From positions 21,506 through 85,505 of the forward strand of contig CAKOVH010000005.1 of NCBI GenBank assembly GCA_934121885.1: DNA of 64,000 nt. The letters run 5' to 3'. The stretch's first letter is position 1. Every line of letters starts with the position of its first letter. Both the position numbers and the translations under genes were made by a program. Below are positions 1-10,468 of the stretch, piece after piece. The notes beneath the pieces are model-generated. The model worked only from the letters and a program-made list of their open reading frames with translations, was not told the DNA's origin and made no database searches. This DNA comes from an uncultured Clostridia bacterium (GTDB lineage Bacteria; Bacillota; Clostridia; TANB77; CAG-508).

Positions 1-3000
1 ATCTACATATGCAGGTATTATATCAGAGCTTCCACTTTCAAGATTTGTATCCATCATTTTTGCTACTTCAACATCAGCTAATATTAAACCTTTCATTTTA
101 AATTGTTTTTTTATTTCAGCTTCAATTTGTTCATCTGAAATTCTACTATTTGCTTTTACAGATTGATCTATTAAATTAAAGTATAATACACCTGCTGGCA
201 AAAAATCATTAATGTCACATACAGCATCTAAATAAGTTAGTAATTGAAGTTGTAATCCTGCTACTACTTCATTTAAATTAATATCTTTTATTGATGATTT
301 ATAATCTATAATTCTAATATAGTTTCCATCTGATGTTTTAGCAATATCTATTCTGTCTATTTTTCCTGTTATTTCTATTTTCTTATTATTGTCAAGTTCA
401 AATACAATTGGTTCATATTCTTTTCCATTTTTAAATTCTAATTCATGTGCTAATATCTCAAATTTACTATATTTCAAACTATCAACAATATACCTCATAG
501 ATTTTAATATTACTTTTTTTAATCTTACTGCAAGCACACGATATTTAGGAATACTTGTAAATATATAGTTTTGTTTTAACTGTAATTTTTGCTCTACTAT
601 TTCATCTACAATTTGTTTTATTTCTTCATCAGTTATTTGTTTTACATTAATACCTTTTTGTTCAATTATATCAAAAAATTCATCAATTACATCATGCATA
701 AATGTTCCTGTATCTACAGCTTCAATTTTTAATTCATTTTTTTCCGATAATTGTAATCCATATTTTAAATAATATGAAAATGGGCATGATTTATATTGCT
801 CTAACTTAGATATACTTGTTTTTAAAGTATCTCCATAAAGCCTATCGATTGATTTTTCGCTCATCTTTTCTGGCTCGTTTGTATAACTTAGAGCTGTCAT
901 ACTATTTTCTAATTTATTTTTCCATTCTTCAGAGTTTTTATAATAATTATATAATTCTAATAAATTTTTACCACATTTGCCTTCATCTCTAAACTCTGAT
1001 ATTTCATCTAACAAATCTTCATATGATGTAGCTTTTGTAACAATTTCCTTTTTACTTTCAATTACATCACTAGTTTCTTCTAGATTTGAAAAAATCTTTT
1101 TTATTCTATTAATAATCATTGATGCTCTTAAGGATTTTCCTTCTATATTTGCTGATGAATATGATAGAAATATCTTTTCTTCTGCTGTTGAAAAAGCTTT
1201 ATAAATATTAAAATTATCATCATAAAGCTTTTCTATTGTTCCTTTTGCAAGTTCAGCTCCAATATTTTTTAATTTTTCTCTGTCTACATCATTAAAAAAT
1301 CCTTCTGTTTTATGAATACTTGGGAATACTCCATCATTTACTCCTATAATAAATACAGCTTTAACCTTATGACTCCTTGATCTATCCACATCTCCCACAA
1401 TTACTTGATCTTGTGATGCAGGTATTTTTCCAAGTGAGCTATTTCCAAGACCAACTTTTAATATACTTGCATAATTATCAAAAGATACATTTTTATCGCC
1501 TAAAATTAATACAAGTTCATCTAAAACATCTGATATAACTTTCCAACTTGTTTCATACTCTTTTGCCTTATCTATTTCTCCTAAATCTATTAATTCTTGC
1601 ATTTTTATTTCAAGCTTTTTATCTATTTTATTTTCTATTAAAAATTCAAATATTTTTTCTGTAATATTTTTTACATTACTTTGTCCTATTAACTTTTTCT
1701 TTAATTCTAATAACGGATTTATAACAATTTCTCTTATATGTAATAGCTTTTCCTTTAATTCATCTGTCTCATCATAAAATATCCATTCACTTTTATACCA
1801 TTTGCTTCTATTTATTCCCCATTTTATGCAATAATTTTCAAGTAAATTAATATCGCTATCATCTATATTAATAAATCCAGTTTTTATATATTCAAAAACT
1901 GCTTCATAGCTCCAATTTTTTGCAAAAATATTTAGTACTCCTAATATATACCTTACCAATAAGTTTTGAGACAAATCCTTTTTTTCATCTATAAACACAG
2001 GTATATTATATTTTGCAAATATTGCCTTACACAAATTAGAATATTCCTCTAAATTTTTAGTTATAACTGCAATTTCATTATATCTATAATTATTGTCTCT
2101 TACAAGTTTAACAATCTCAGTTGCTAATTTTTCAATTTCAGAATACCCATTTTTTGCTAAAAATAATTGTATATTTTGTACATTTCCCTTATATTTTTGA
2201 TATGGAACTTTATATATATTTTCTTCTAAATGCTGTAATTCCTCATTTTTAAACCTGTACTTTGTTTCTAACTTAACAGGCTCTTCTATTTTTATATTTT
2301 CCTGTTTTGCAAGGTTAAAAATTTTATCTAGTGTTTGTTTATTAGTATAAAATATATCTGTATCTGGACTTATGCTTTGTTCTATTTCATCTGTACAAAC
2401 TGTTAAATAAATATCATTATTATTTTTTAATAAACTTCTTAATATTTCAAATTCTTGTTTAGTAAAACCTACAAATTCATCTATGTAAATTTCGCAATTT
2501 TTAAATTCAGTAGATTTTTCTAATAAATTGGCAAGTATAGTTAAGGTATCATTTTCATCAATAAATTGCTCATTAATTTGATTTTGATATTTTTCGTAAA
2601 TTTGTAACATATCCTGCATTTTAGATGTTAGATATTTATCATCTGATGAATTTATAGCTTCCTTTAAATTTTCTACTGTAATGCCATGCTTCTTAAATTC
2701 TGTAATTTGCGTTCCAATCATTTCAACATTTTCATTTGATTTTCCAACAAATTTTAAATTTTTCTTTTCGTTTAATAAAATATCATAAATTAGCATTGAT
2801 TTTCCAAATGAAGATATAGAGTTTATATTTGCTCTTTTTAGTTCATTCATAACTCTATATGCCATACGATTAAATGTAACAACCTCTGCATCTATAACTG
2901 CTAATCTATCAATACTATCCATAAGCTTCTTTTCTGCTGTAAAAGAAAACTGCTCTGGTGTAATTATATAAATTTTTTTATCTGCTCCGTTTGTTTAATT

Positions 3001-3073
3001 TTTCTGCTATTTTATTAAATACATATGTACTTTTACCTGTTCCAGACTTACCATATATAATTTGTAACCCCAT
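1..3073 (-). CDS. addB: AddB subunit of helicase-nuclease AddAB (C-terminus off window, +1 frameshift near start)
   Basis: AddB partners AddA in processing double-strand breaks for recombination. The N-terminus has an inactive-helicase Walker A (GKSGTGKST). After the shift the chain continues as the family's ITPEQFSFTAE segment. Further on are IYIDEFVGF and VGDVDRSRSHKVKAVF. The nuclease domain opens with SCPFSYYLKYGL, giving the first Fe-S cysteine, followed by GKIDRID and IIDYKS of the PD-(D/E)XK site; the remaining cysteines lie beyond base 1. The ATG at 3073 has a GAGGAG site upstream. In that frame translation reaches TAA three codons after a CGG at 2989-2987. Skipping base 2989 opens a frame that runs to the window edge with no stop found at the sampled positions. 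It lies 20 bases after the glycosylase gene, so the two are probably co-transcribed. Confidence 0.9.
2986..2989 (-). other. +1 frameshift site 1 (CGGA in addB)
   Basis: Frame 0 reads AAA CGG AGC AGA TAA. Dropping the C gives AAA GGA GCA GAT, encoding K-G-A-D, which matches the glycine-containing segment before the PEQF motif of AddB. No slippery run or internal Shine-Dalgarno element is obvious. Confidence 0.85.
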
Positions 3074-3093
3074 TATACTCTCCTCTTGTACTT

Positions 3094-3966
3094 TTAAGCT
3101 AAATCTCTTTTCCAATAAAATAAATATTGTTGTGCAATTCCTTCTAAGTTTCCATATTTACTTTTTGCCAAATTTTCAATTTCCTTTTTATTTACTTTTG
3201 TTTCATCTGTATTTTTTATGTATAAATCATTCATTACTCGTCTTACCCATACATCTATTGGAAATACATCAAAGCGTTTTAGTGTAGAAAATAGTAAAAT
3301 ACAATCCGCAACTTTTGGTCCAACACCTGGTAATGTTAAAAGTTCTTCTCTTACCTTTAATGTATCTTCCTCTGCATGTAACTTTTCTAAATTAATATCT
3401 TTATTTAATATTTTTTTAGTTGTTTCATATACACGAACATCTCTAAAACCTAAACCTAAGCTACGTAAATCTTTTACTTCTGCCTTTGATAATTGCTCTG
3501 GTGTAGGAAAGGTATAAAACTCATTACCTTTCCAAATTATTTTATCTCCATAATTTTTTGAAAGTCTATTTATTATCCCCTTTATTCTTGGAATATTGTT
3601 GTTAGCAGATATTATAAATGAAATAATAGTTTCCCATAAATCTTGATTTAATAATCTAATTCCTTCTCCGTATGAAATACTTTCTTTTATATACTGATCT
3701 ACCTTTGAAAGGTCTTTTTTTATTTTTTCATAATCTCTTGATAAATCAAAATATTCTTGGCATACATCTTGTATATCTCCATCACCACAAATACCTGTAA
3801 ACACAATATCATTATTTATTTTTTTTACATTTAAAACATTATTTTTAAAAATTCCTGTGTAACTTCCATCTTCGTTTTCATCCCATCTAAAACATTGCCC
3901 ACAATCAAAAATATGCTTTGGATTAAATGATTTTGCATCTTTTAAAATGTATGTTTGTTCCTTCAT
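3094..3966 (-). CDS. ogg: 8-oxoguanine DNA glycosylase / AP lyase, OGG1-like
   Basis: This is a base-excision repair enzyme that removes oxidised guanine and nicks the abasic site. The N-terminal domain has FDCGQCFRW, typical of the OGG1/AlkA-N fold. The helix-hairpin-helix GPD region near residues 213-245 reads LPGVGPKVADC, with the catalytic lysine in GPK. FPIDVW follows and supplies the catalytic aspartate. At 290 residues the length suits bacterial OGG homologues. It sits directly upstream of addB on the same strand, a DNA-repair pairing. AlkA is the main alternative, but the lysine after GVGP favours the bifunctional OGG type. Confidence 0.88.
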   Translation of the reverse strand: MKEQTYILKDAKSFNPKHIFDCGQCFRWDENEDGSYTGIFKNNVLNVKKINNDIVFTGICGDGDIQDVCQEYFDLSRDYEKIKKDLSKVDQYIKESISYGEGIRLLNQDLWETIISFIISANNNIPRIKGIINRLSKNYGDKIIWKGNEFYTFPTPEQLSKAEVKDLRSLGLGFRDVRVYETTKKILNKDINLEKLHAEEDTLKVREELLTLPGVGPKVADCILLFSTLKRFDVFPIDVWVRRVMNDLYIKNTDETKVNKKEIENLAKSKYGNLEGIAQQYLFYWKRDLA

Positions 3967-4067
3967 AATGCCTCCTAATATTTTAATTTAAAAATATACT
4001 TTTCATACTAAAAATTATACAATTAAATTAAGATAGTGTCAATAGTTTTAAAACTTTTGTTCGTATA

Positions 4068-4931
4068 TTATTTAAATCCTTTTCCCCATGCCTCACGTGC
4101 ATTTGATATTACTATAAATGCTGATGGATCAATTTTTTTAGCAATTTCCTTTATTCTTGCCACTTCATTTCTTGAAGCCACACACCAAAGTATCATTTTT
4201 TCCTCATTTTCATACATTCCCTTTGCGTAAATTCCTGTACTTCCTCTATCTAGTTTTTCTCCTACTTCTTTTGCAATCTCCTCATATTTATTTGATACTA
4301 TAAACATATTTTTAGTAAAATAAATACCTTCAAATACAATATCTATCATTTTTCCCATAATATATATTGCAATTGCAGAATATAATCCTATTTCAACCTT
4401 TTTAAAGAAAATTACATTTAAAAGCACTATAATAATATCAACTATAACAATTAAACTTCCAGTTCTAAAATGTGGTCTGTACGAACGAATAATATATGAT
4501 AACATATCAGTTCCACCTGTTGATGCATGTGCTTTTAATATTATAGCTGTTCCTATTCCTATACATATTCCACCATAAATACATGCTAAAACTCTGTCTG
4601 ATGTTAACGGTTCTATGTTATCAAATAAGTCAATAAAAAAAGCTAGAACAGCTGTACCTATTATTCCTTTAATTGTTGTTTCTTTTCCTACTCTAATAAA
4701 AGCCATTACAAATAATGGTATATTTAAAATAAGCATAGTAGTTCCAAGAGGAAAACCAAATAAATAATATATGATAGTGGCTAAACCAGAAAATCCTCCT
4801 GAAGAAAGCTGGTTTGGAAGTAAAAATAATGATGTTCCTATAGCCATTATCATGCATCCTATTATAATAAGCAAAAAATCCTTTACCCATTTTTTTACGG
4901 ATATATTTGCTTTTTGTTTTTCTAATTTCAT
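4068..4931 (-). CDS. yitT: YitT family membrane protein (DUF161/DUF2179)
   Basis: About five or six hydrophobic segments fill residues 15-200, including the LPNQLSSGGFSGLATI and ASTGGTDMLSYIIR motifs typical of YitT. A soluble DUF2179 domain follows, with DRGSTGIYAKGMY. Its function is unknown in the family. A GTG at 4940 is possible, but the ATG at 4931 is preferred because AGGTG lies six bases before it. That Shine-Dalgarno sequence is buried in a strong hairpin (4935-4974), so translation may depend on that structure. Confidence 0.9.
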   Translation of the reverse strand: MKLEKQKANISVKKWVKDFLLIIIGCMIMAIGTSLFLLPNQLSSGGFSGLATIIYYLFGFPLGTTMLILNIPLFVMAFIRVGKETTIKGIIGTAVLAFFIDLFDNIEPLTSDRVLACIYGGICIGIGTAIILKAHASTGGTDMLSYIIRSYRPHFRTGSLIVIVDIIIVLLNVIFFKKVEIGLYSAIAIYIMGKMIDIVFEGIYFTKNMFIVSNKYEEIAKEVGEKLDRGSTGIYAKGMYENEEKMILWCVASRNEVARIKEIAKKIDPSAFIVISNAREAWGKGFK

Positions 4932-4934
4932 AAA

Positions 4935-4974
4935 AATCACCTATTATTAGGATTATTTCCTAAAATAGGTGATT
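4935..4974 (-). terminator. Hairpin: terminator of the upstream gene that also masks the yitT ribosome site
   Basis: On the minus strand, arms of 17 and 18 bases (AATCACCTATTTTAGGA and its near-complement) surround a five-base loop and are followed by TTTTT. It begins a few bases after the radical SAM gene's stop. The 3' arm contains AGGTGAT, the yitT ribosome site, so one structure can both end transcription and block translation. Confidence 0.7.
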
Positions 4975-4982
4975 ATATACTT

Positions 4983-6023
4983 TTATTCATATGTCTTTAA
5001 AATTTCAAGTTTAAATTTTCCTGGTTTTATTTCATCATTTACTTCCACACTAACATCAACTTCATAAATTTCTTTTAGTTTTAGTACATTTTCTTTTTTA
5101 TGTCCAATTATATTATTAATGTTTTCTGAGTTTGCAATTATTTTTACTTTCATTACTTTTGTATTTATCTTTTTTATTTCATTTACTATTGAATCATACC
5201 ACATGCTAGACTCTACTAATTGTCTAAATGCTGGATGAAATGGACCTGCTACTACTTGACTTGATTTTTCTGTTGGATCTGATATTTCCTCAGTATTTTG
5301 CAATCCTATACGAATAACATTAATTTTATTTTTATTAAATAAAGTTACTATATCTTTACATCTTTCAACAGCTTGTGTTACAGTAAGTGGAGTATATTCT
5401 CCATCTTCATATTCTTTAGCTAAAGGCGTGTCTTTTATAACAAGAACAGGATAAACTCTTACTATTTTTGGTTTTAATTTTATAAGTTCTTTTGCAGTAT
5501 TAATTTCATCTTGTTTTGTACTCTCAGGAAGTCCAACCATCATTTGGTGTCCTAATATAAAACCATGCCATCTTATTAATTTAGATGCTTTTTTTACATC
5601 TTCTACAGTATGCCCTCTTTCGCTTCTCTTTAATATGTAATTATTCATAGATTGAACACCAAGTTCAATAGTTTTTACATGGTATTTTTTTAGCATTTTT
5701 AAAATATCTTTGTCTATCGCATCTGGTCTTGTAGATATACGTATACTGTTTACTTTTTTATCCTCAATATATTTTTGTACTGCTTTTAATAATTCTTCTT
5801 GTTTTTCTTTTTCAATTGCAGTAAAGCTTCCTCCAAAAAAAGCAACTTCTACATATTTATTATCATCTTTAAAATTCTTTAAATAATATTCTATTGTTTC
5901 TTCTACATCTTTTGCAGTTACCATTTTTGTTTGTCCACTTATCTTTTTTTGATTGCAAAAAATACAGTTGTGTGGGCATCCTAAATGAGGTACAAATATT
6001 GGAATAATATATTCTTTTTTCAT
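4983..6023 (-). CDS. Radical SAM protein, Elp3-like
   Basis: The radical SAM cluster motif is near the start: GCPHNCIFCNQ, with cysteine spacing CX3CX2C for a [4Fe-4S] cluster. FFGGSFTAIE, RISTRPDAID, ELGVQSM and MMVGLP follow, the pattern of the Elp3/coproporphyrinogen-oxidase-like branch. No C-terminal acetyltransferase domain is seen, so it is not full Elp3. Its substrate is not known. It follows rnc with a 14-base gap and probably shares its transcript. Its stop lies just before the 4935-4974 hairpin. Confidence 0.85.
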   Translation of the reverse strand: MKKEYIIPIFVPHLGCPHNCIFCNQKKISGQTKMVTAKDVEETIEYYLKNFKDDNKYVEVAFFGGSFTAIEKEKQEELLKAVQKYIEDKKVNSIRISTRPDAIDKDILKMLKKYHVKTIELGVQSMNNYILKRSERGHTVEDVKKASKLIRWHGFILGHQMMVGLPESTKQDEINTAKELIKLKPKIVRVYPVLVIKDTPLAKEYEDGEYTPLTVTQAVERCKDIVTLFNKNKINVIRIGLQNTEEISDPTEKSSQVVAGPFHPAFRQLVESSMWYDSIVNEIKKINTKVMKVKIIANSENINNIIGHKKENVLKLKEIYEVDVSVEVNDEIKPGKFKLEILKTYE

Positions 6024-6037
6024 AAAACACCTCCACT

Positions 6038-6709
6038 TTAGTTAATATTTTCTAATGCTACTTTTGCTGCATCCATTTCTGCAGATTTTTTTGATTTTCC
6101 CTCTCCTATTGCAAGTTCCTTACCATTACATTCAACCTTTACTACAAAGGTTTTATCGTGGTCTGGTCCACTTGTTTTTATTACTGTATATTTTATTGAA
6201 ACCTCTCCATATCTTTGAAGTTTTTCTTGTAATACAGTTTTGTGGTCTTTCATACCAACATTATTAGTACTAATTTCAATAGCTTCTTTTAAGTTTTCTA
6301 TAATAAATTTTTCTGCCTCAGCAAGTCCTCCGTCAAAATATATTGCTGCTATTACCGCTTCTACGCTATCTGCTAAAATTGCTGGCTTTTGGTTTCCATG
6401 GCAAGCATACTCGCTTTTTCCTGTGTATAAGAAATCACTAAAATTATGCTTATTTGCAACTTTATATAAGCTTTGTTCACATACTACTTCGGCTCTAACT
6501 TTAGTCATTTCTCCTTCTTTTAGTTTTGGATACTTACTATAAATATATTTACTTGATATAAACTCTAATATACTATCCCCCAGAAACTCTAATTTTTCAT
6601 TACTTTCAACTTTATTTTCATATGCATATGAAGTATGTGTAAGTGCATTAATTAGTAAGTTCTTGTCTTTAAATGTATATCCTATACTTTTTTCTAATTC
6701 TTCTAACAT
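6038..6709 (-). CDS. rnc: Ribonuclease III
   Basis: It cleaves double-stranded RNA in rRNA maturation and antisense regulation. The signature NEKLEFLGDS lies near residues 37-46, and the second acidic catalytic patch is in ADSVEAVIAAIYFDGG. A double-stranded RNA-binding domain fills the last 70 residues and ends with GEGKSKKSAEMDAAKVAL. The length of 223 residues is normal. It could also process the type I antitoxin-toxin duplexes proposed at 56-57 kb, though this is inference. Confidence 0.95.
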   Translation of the reverse strand: MLEELEKSIGYTFKDKNLLINALTHTSYAYENKVESNEKLEFLGDSILEFISSKYIYSKYPKLKEGEMTKVRAEVVCEQSLYKVANKHNFSDFLYTGKSEYACHGNQKPAILADSVEAVIAAIYFDGGLAEAEKFIIENLKEAIEISTNNVGMKDHKTVLQEKLQRYGEVSIKYTVIKTSGPDHDKTFVVKVECNGKELAIGEGKSKKSAEMDAAKVALENIN

Positions 6710-6779
6710 TTTTTCACCTCTTTTTTTACAAATTTTGTTATATTATACATCATTATATAATAAAATGCAAATATTAAAA

Positions 6780-6817
6780 TCAGGTCAGATCTCCTTTTTT
6801 AGAAATCTTTGACCTGA
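6780..6817 (-). terminator. Terminator after rpe
   Basis: TCAGGTCA pairs with TGACCTGA around an A-rich interior. On the minus strand it follows the rpe stop by about 8 bases and is followed by a TTTT tract. Confidence 0.7.
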
Positions 6818-6824
6818 CCTTAGC

Positions 6825-7481
6825 TTACTTCATTTTTTTAATTGTATCTTTAAAATCCTTTGAATTTATAATTGATGTTCCTGCAACTATTATGTCACAT
6901 CCAGCATTTTTTAATTCATCTACATTTTCTAAATTAATTCCACCATCTGCTTCAATTTCAGTATCTAAATTGTTTTCTTGTATGTATTTCTTTAATTTCT
7001 TTATCTTTTCTATTGTTTCTTTTATTAATTTTTGTCCACCTTGTCCTGGTTCTACTGTCATAACAAGTACAGTATGTATATATGGTAATATATCATATAT
7101 TTTTTCAGCTTCAGTATTAGGTTTAATACTAACTCCAACTTTACAATTGTTTTCCTTAATAAGATTAACAAACTTTAACAATTCCTCTTTATTTTTGCAA
7201 GCTTCATAATGGAATGTTATATTATTAGGTTCAAATATAGCATAACCTTTTATAAATTCTTCTACATCTTGCACCATTAAATGCACATCTAGTGGCACAT
7301 TTGTAATTGACTTTAAATATTCACAATATTCAAGCATTAAATCAATAGTATTGTTCTTTACAAATTCTCCATCCATTACATCTATATGATAATAATCTGT
7401 TCCTGCAGATTCTAAGTTATAAAAAGTTTTTATTGCCTCATCTTTTTTTACACTTAAAATTGATGTTGCTACTTCTGCCAT
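6825..7481 (-). CDS. rpe: Ribulose-phosphate 3-epimerase
   Basis: It interconverts ribulose-5-phosphate and xylulose-5-phosphate in the pentose phosphate pathway. Family motifs are ATSILS at the start, YHIDVMDGEFVKN (metal ligands), VTVEPGQGGQ and EADGGIN, which binds phosphate. The longer open frame begins at 7523. The ATG at 7481 is chosen because AAGGAGGAAAG precedes it at ideal distance and MAEVATSIL is the usual N-terminus. It overlaps the end of rsgA by 13 bases, suggesting translational coupling. Confidence 0.94.
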   Translation of the reverse strand: MAEVATSILSVKKDEAIKTFYNLESAGTDYYHIDVMDGEFVKNNTIDLMLEYCEYLKSITNVPLDVHLMVQDVEEFIKGYAIFEPNNITFHYEACKNKEELLKFVNLIKENNCKVGVSIKPNTEAEKIYDILPYIHTVLVMTVEPGQGGQKLIKETIEKIKKLKKYIQENNLDTEIEADGGINLENVDELKNAGCDIIVAGTSIINSKDFKDTIKKMK

Positions 7482-8362
7482 TTTCTTTCCTCCTTTTGTT
7501 TTATATCTTGATATATTTTGCAATATCTTTCATATCTTTCTTTTGATATTTTTTCTTCTTTTAATGCTTCTTTTATCCCACATTTTCCTTCTTTAACATG
7601 GCTACATCCCACAAACTCACAATTTTGAATATATGGTATAAACTCTATAAAATAGTGGCATAAATTTTCACTTTCAATTTCATATATATCAAATGTTGAA
7701 AATCCTGGTGTATCAGCTATATAGCTATTTTCATTTATTTTATATAAATTAACTTGAGTTGTTGTATTTTTTCCCCTTTTGTTTTTACTGCTTATCTGTC
7801 CTTCATCTGTTATATCTTTATCAAATAATTTATTAATTAGTGTTGACTTTCCAACACCTGAATTACCTGAAAATGCTGTTGTCTGGTTTTGAAGTTTAGC
7901 TTTTAGCTTGCTTATTCCTTCTCCATCTTTTGCATTTGTTAGAATAACCTCATACCCTATTTTTCTATATGTATTTGAAATATCTAAGCTTACATTTTCA
8001 TCTACTAAATCTATCTTATTTAGACATATAACTGGCTTTATATTTAAGTACTCAGCATATGCTAATTGTTTATCTAGAAGTTCTAAATCAGGTTTTGGAA
8101 GTTTCATTGAAACTACTAAAACGATCTGTGACAGATTTGCCATTTTAGGTCTTTTAACATAATTTACTCTATCTTCAATCTCTTCAATTACACCTATTTT
8201 CTTTTCTTCATCTACAATTTCTATTTTTACTCTATCTCCTGCAACAGGACTGATTTCGTTATTTTTAAACTTTCCTCTTGCATTACAACTATATATTTTA
8301 TTATTTTCTATTTCAACATTATATAAATTCGAAATATTACTTATTACAATTCCTTTTTGCAA
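7469..8362 (-). CDS. rsgA: Ribosome small-subunit GTPase RsgA
   Basis: A circularly permuted GTPase acting late in 30S maturation. After an OB-fold N-terminus come NKID (G4), SGNSGVGKST (G1), a Thr-rich switch and DTPGFS (G3). The C-terminal zinc knuckle is NCEFVGCSHVKEGKC. The start codon appears to be TTG at 8362, with AGGAGG about six bases upstream. It lies between prkC and rpe as in Bacillus. Confidence 0.94.
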   Translation of the reverse strand: MQKGIVISNISNLYNVEIENNKIYSCNARGKFKNNEISPVAGDRVKIEIVDEEKKIGVIEEIEDRVNYVKRPKMANLSQIVLVVSMKLPKPDLELLDKQLAYAEYLNIKPVICLNKIDLVDENVSLDISNTYRKIGYEVILTNAKDGEGISKLKAKLQNQTTAFSGNSGVGKSTLINKLFDKDITDEGQISSKNKRGKNTTTQVNLYKINENSYIADTPGFSTFDIYEIESENLCHYFIEFIPYIQNCEFVGCSHVKEGKCGIKEALKEEKISKERYERYCKIYQDIKQKEERKWQK

Positions 8363-8432
8363 TGTTTCCTCCTATAATTTAGTTTATAATATTCTATCAC
8401 ATTTACATAGTAATTTCAAAATATTTTTAGCT

Positions 8433-8470
8433 AAAAAAGAAGCAGCAATTATAATTTGCTACTTCTTTTT
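8433..8470 (-). terminator. Terminator after prkC
   Basis: An AAAAAGAAG/CTTCTTTTT stem with AGCAA/TTGCT inner pairs. On the minus strand it immediately follows the prkC stop and ends in a T-run, separating the kinase from rsgA. Confidence 0.75.
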
Positions 8471-8472
8471 AG

Positions 8473-10455
8473 CTAATCAATATTTAATACTGGTTTATCT
8501 ACATTTAGGTTAAATTGTTTAGTAACCTTTCTTATACCGTTAATAAATACTTTTACTTCAATTGTACCTTTTCCAGATACCGTTATATTTATATTTTCAG
8601 TGTCTTTTCTTACATCTTCTTTATATACATTATCTCCATCTGCTGTTACTTGTACATTTACTGTTGAAACACTTATTGTTGGATCAGTTATATTTGCTGT
8701 TTCATCAGCTTTTATTTCCTCTTTTATTAATGACTTCAAGTTAATGTTTATTGTCCCTTCTTTAAGTGCTTGTATTTTATTTACTGTTAATGTAACCTTT
8801 GAACCGTCTTTTACTTCTTTTCCAATGTCAATGCTTTGTTTTAATACAATTCCGTCATCTTTTGAAGTGTCTTCTTCGTAAACAACATCTACTTCAAAGC
8901 CTTTTTTAGTAAGTTTTGTTTTTGCATCAGCCTCTTTACTTCCTATAACATTTTCCATTGTAATCATTTTAGCACCTGTGCTAACATATACCTTAACTGT
9001 TTCACCAGAGTTTGCTTCTGAATCTTGCTCTGGATCTTGTCTTATAACATATCCAGCTTCTACTTTATCACTTGATTCTTCAACTTTTTCTACATTTAAT
9101 GATTGTTCTTCTATTTTATCTTTTGCTTCTTCATATTTTAGACCAACAACTTTTGGAACTTTCTTTATGTCTGTTCCTTTGCTTATAACAATTTTTACAA
9201 TTGAATTTTCTTTTATCATATAATTTTCCATATAAACAGGGTCTTGAGAAATTACTTTTCCTGCTTCAACATTTCTGTCGTACTGTTCTTCTATTTGTAA
9301 TGATAAACTGCTTCCATTTGCCTTTGCCTTTGCTTCTTCCTCTGTCATTGATACAAAGTTTGGAAGTTTTACATCTCTTCCTTTTCCTTTATTTAGTAAA
9401 GCTTTCGTAGCAAAAAATCCCACAATTGGTATTGTAATTAATAAAACTGCAATTATTATATATTTTATTGCTGGATATTTCTTAAATACAGATTCTTTTT
9501 TATTGTTCTTTTCTTTACCTTCATCCTTTTTGCTACTATTTTCGCTTTTTATTTCTTCACTAGGTAATGTTGATAATACCTGTGTATATCCATTCATATT
9601 ATCGTTATTTTCTTTTACAAAATGTCCCTCTGGATTTTTTAGCGCCATACTTAAATCCTTAAGCATTTCTGTTGCTGATTGATATCTTAAGTTTGTATCC
9701 TTTTGCATTGCTTTTAGTATAATTTTGTTTACTGCAAATGGAATTGATGGATTTAGTTTAATTGGTTCCACCGGTTTTTCTTGCATATGTTTTAATGCAA
9801 TTGATACTGGTGTATCGGCATCAAAAGGAACTCTTCCTGTAAGCATTTCATACATTACGATTCCTAATGAGTATAAATCCGATTTTGCGTCTGTAAATCC
9901 ACCTCTTGCGTGTTCTGGTGAGAAATAATGAACTGAACCAATAGTTGTTCCAAAAGCTGTAATTGTTGAATTTGAAACAGCTTTTGCAATTCCAAAGTCT
10001 GTAACTTTAGCAATTCCATCTTCTGTAATAATTATATTGTGTGGTTTAATATCTCTATGTATGATATTATTTTTATGAGCTGTTTCTAGTGCAGATGCAA
10101 TTTGAATAGCAATATTTAAAGACCACTTCCAAGGTAAAACTCCATCTTCATCAATAATTTGTTTTAATGTTTTACCCTGAATTAGTTCCATTACAATATA
10201 GTATATATTTCCTTCACTTCCAACATCATAAATAGATACAATATTTGGGTGTGTAAGACTTGCTGCTGATTGTGCTTCTATATTAAATCTTCTAATAAAT
10301 TCATTATCTGTTGTAAATTCATCTTTTAATACTTTTATTGCTACATTTCTTTTTAATGTTAAGTCTTTTGCTTTATATACTGTTGCCATTCCACCATTCC
10401 CGATTTTTTCTATCATTTCATAGCGGTTTCCTATTATTTTACCTTCTAAATCCAT
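8473..10455 (-). CDS. prkC: Ser/Thr protein kinase with PASTA repeats, PrkC
   Basis: A membrane kinase that senses peptidoglycan fragments and signals growth, division or spore germination. The cytoplasmic kinase domain (residues about 10-270) has GNGGMATVYKA, the catalytic HRDIKPHNI loop, DFGIAKA and the SPEHARG activation segment. A basic juxtamembrane linker and one membrane helix (near 335-360) follow. Three PASTA repeats then span residues about 365-560, ending in a beta-rich tail. The start follows GGGGAG. It pairs with the phosphatase gene 13 bases upstream. Confidence 0.96.
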   Translation of the reverse strand: MDLEGKIIGNRYEMIEKIGNGGMATVYKAKDLTLKRNVAIKVLKDEFTTDNEFIRRFNIEAQSAASLTHPNIVSIYDVGSEGNIYYIVMELIQGKTLKQIIDEDGVLPWKWSLNIAIQIASALETAHKNNIIHRDIKPHNIIITEDGIAKVTDFGIAKAVSNSTITAFGTTIGSVHYFSPEHARGGFTDAKSDLYSLGIVMYEMLTGRVPFDADTPVSIALKHMQEKPVEPIKLNPSIPFAVNKIILKAMQKDTNLRYQSATEMLKDLSMALKNPEGHFVKENNDNMNGYTQVLSTLPSEEIKSENSSKKDEGKEKNNKKESVFKKYPAIKYIIIAVLLITIPIVGFFATKALLNKGKGRDVKLPNFVSMTEEEAKAKANGSSLSLQIEEQYDRNVEAGKVISQDPVYMENYMIKENSIVKIVISKGTDIKKVPKVVGLKYEEAKDKIEEQSLNVEKVEESSDKVEAGYVIRQDPEQDSEANSGETVKVYVSTGAKMITMENVIGSKEADAKTKLTKKGFEVDVVYEEDTSKDDGIVLKQSIDIGKEVKDGSKVTLTVNKIQALKEGTININLKSLIKEEIKADETANITDPTISVSTVNVQVTADGDNVYKEDVRKDTENINITVSGKGTIEVKVFINGIRKVTKQFNLNVDKPVLNID

Positions 10456-10468
10456 TAAATTTCTCCCC

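Noticed and set aside
8562..10000. Several leucine- or serine-rich open frames opposite prkC
   Set aside because: They are shadows of the coding strand in an AT-rich gene and have no ribosome sites.
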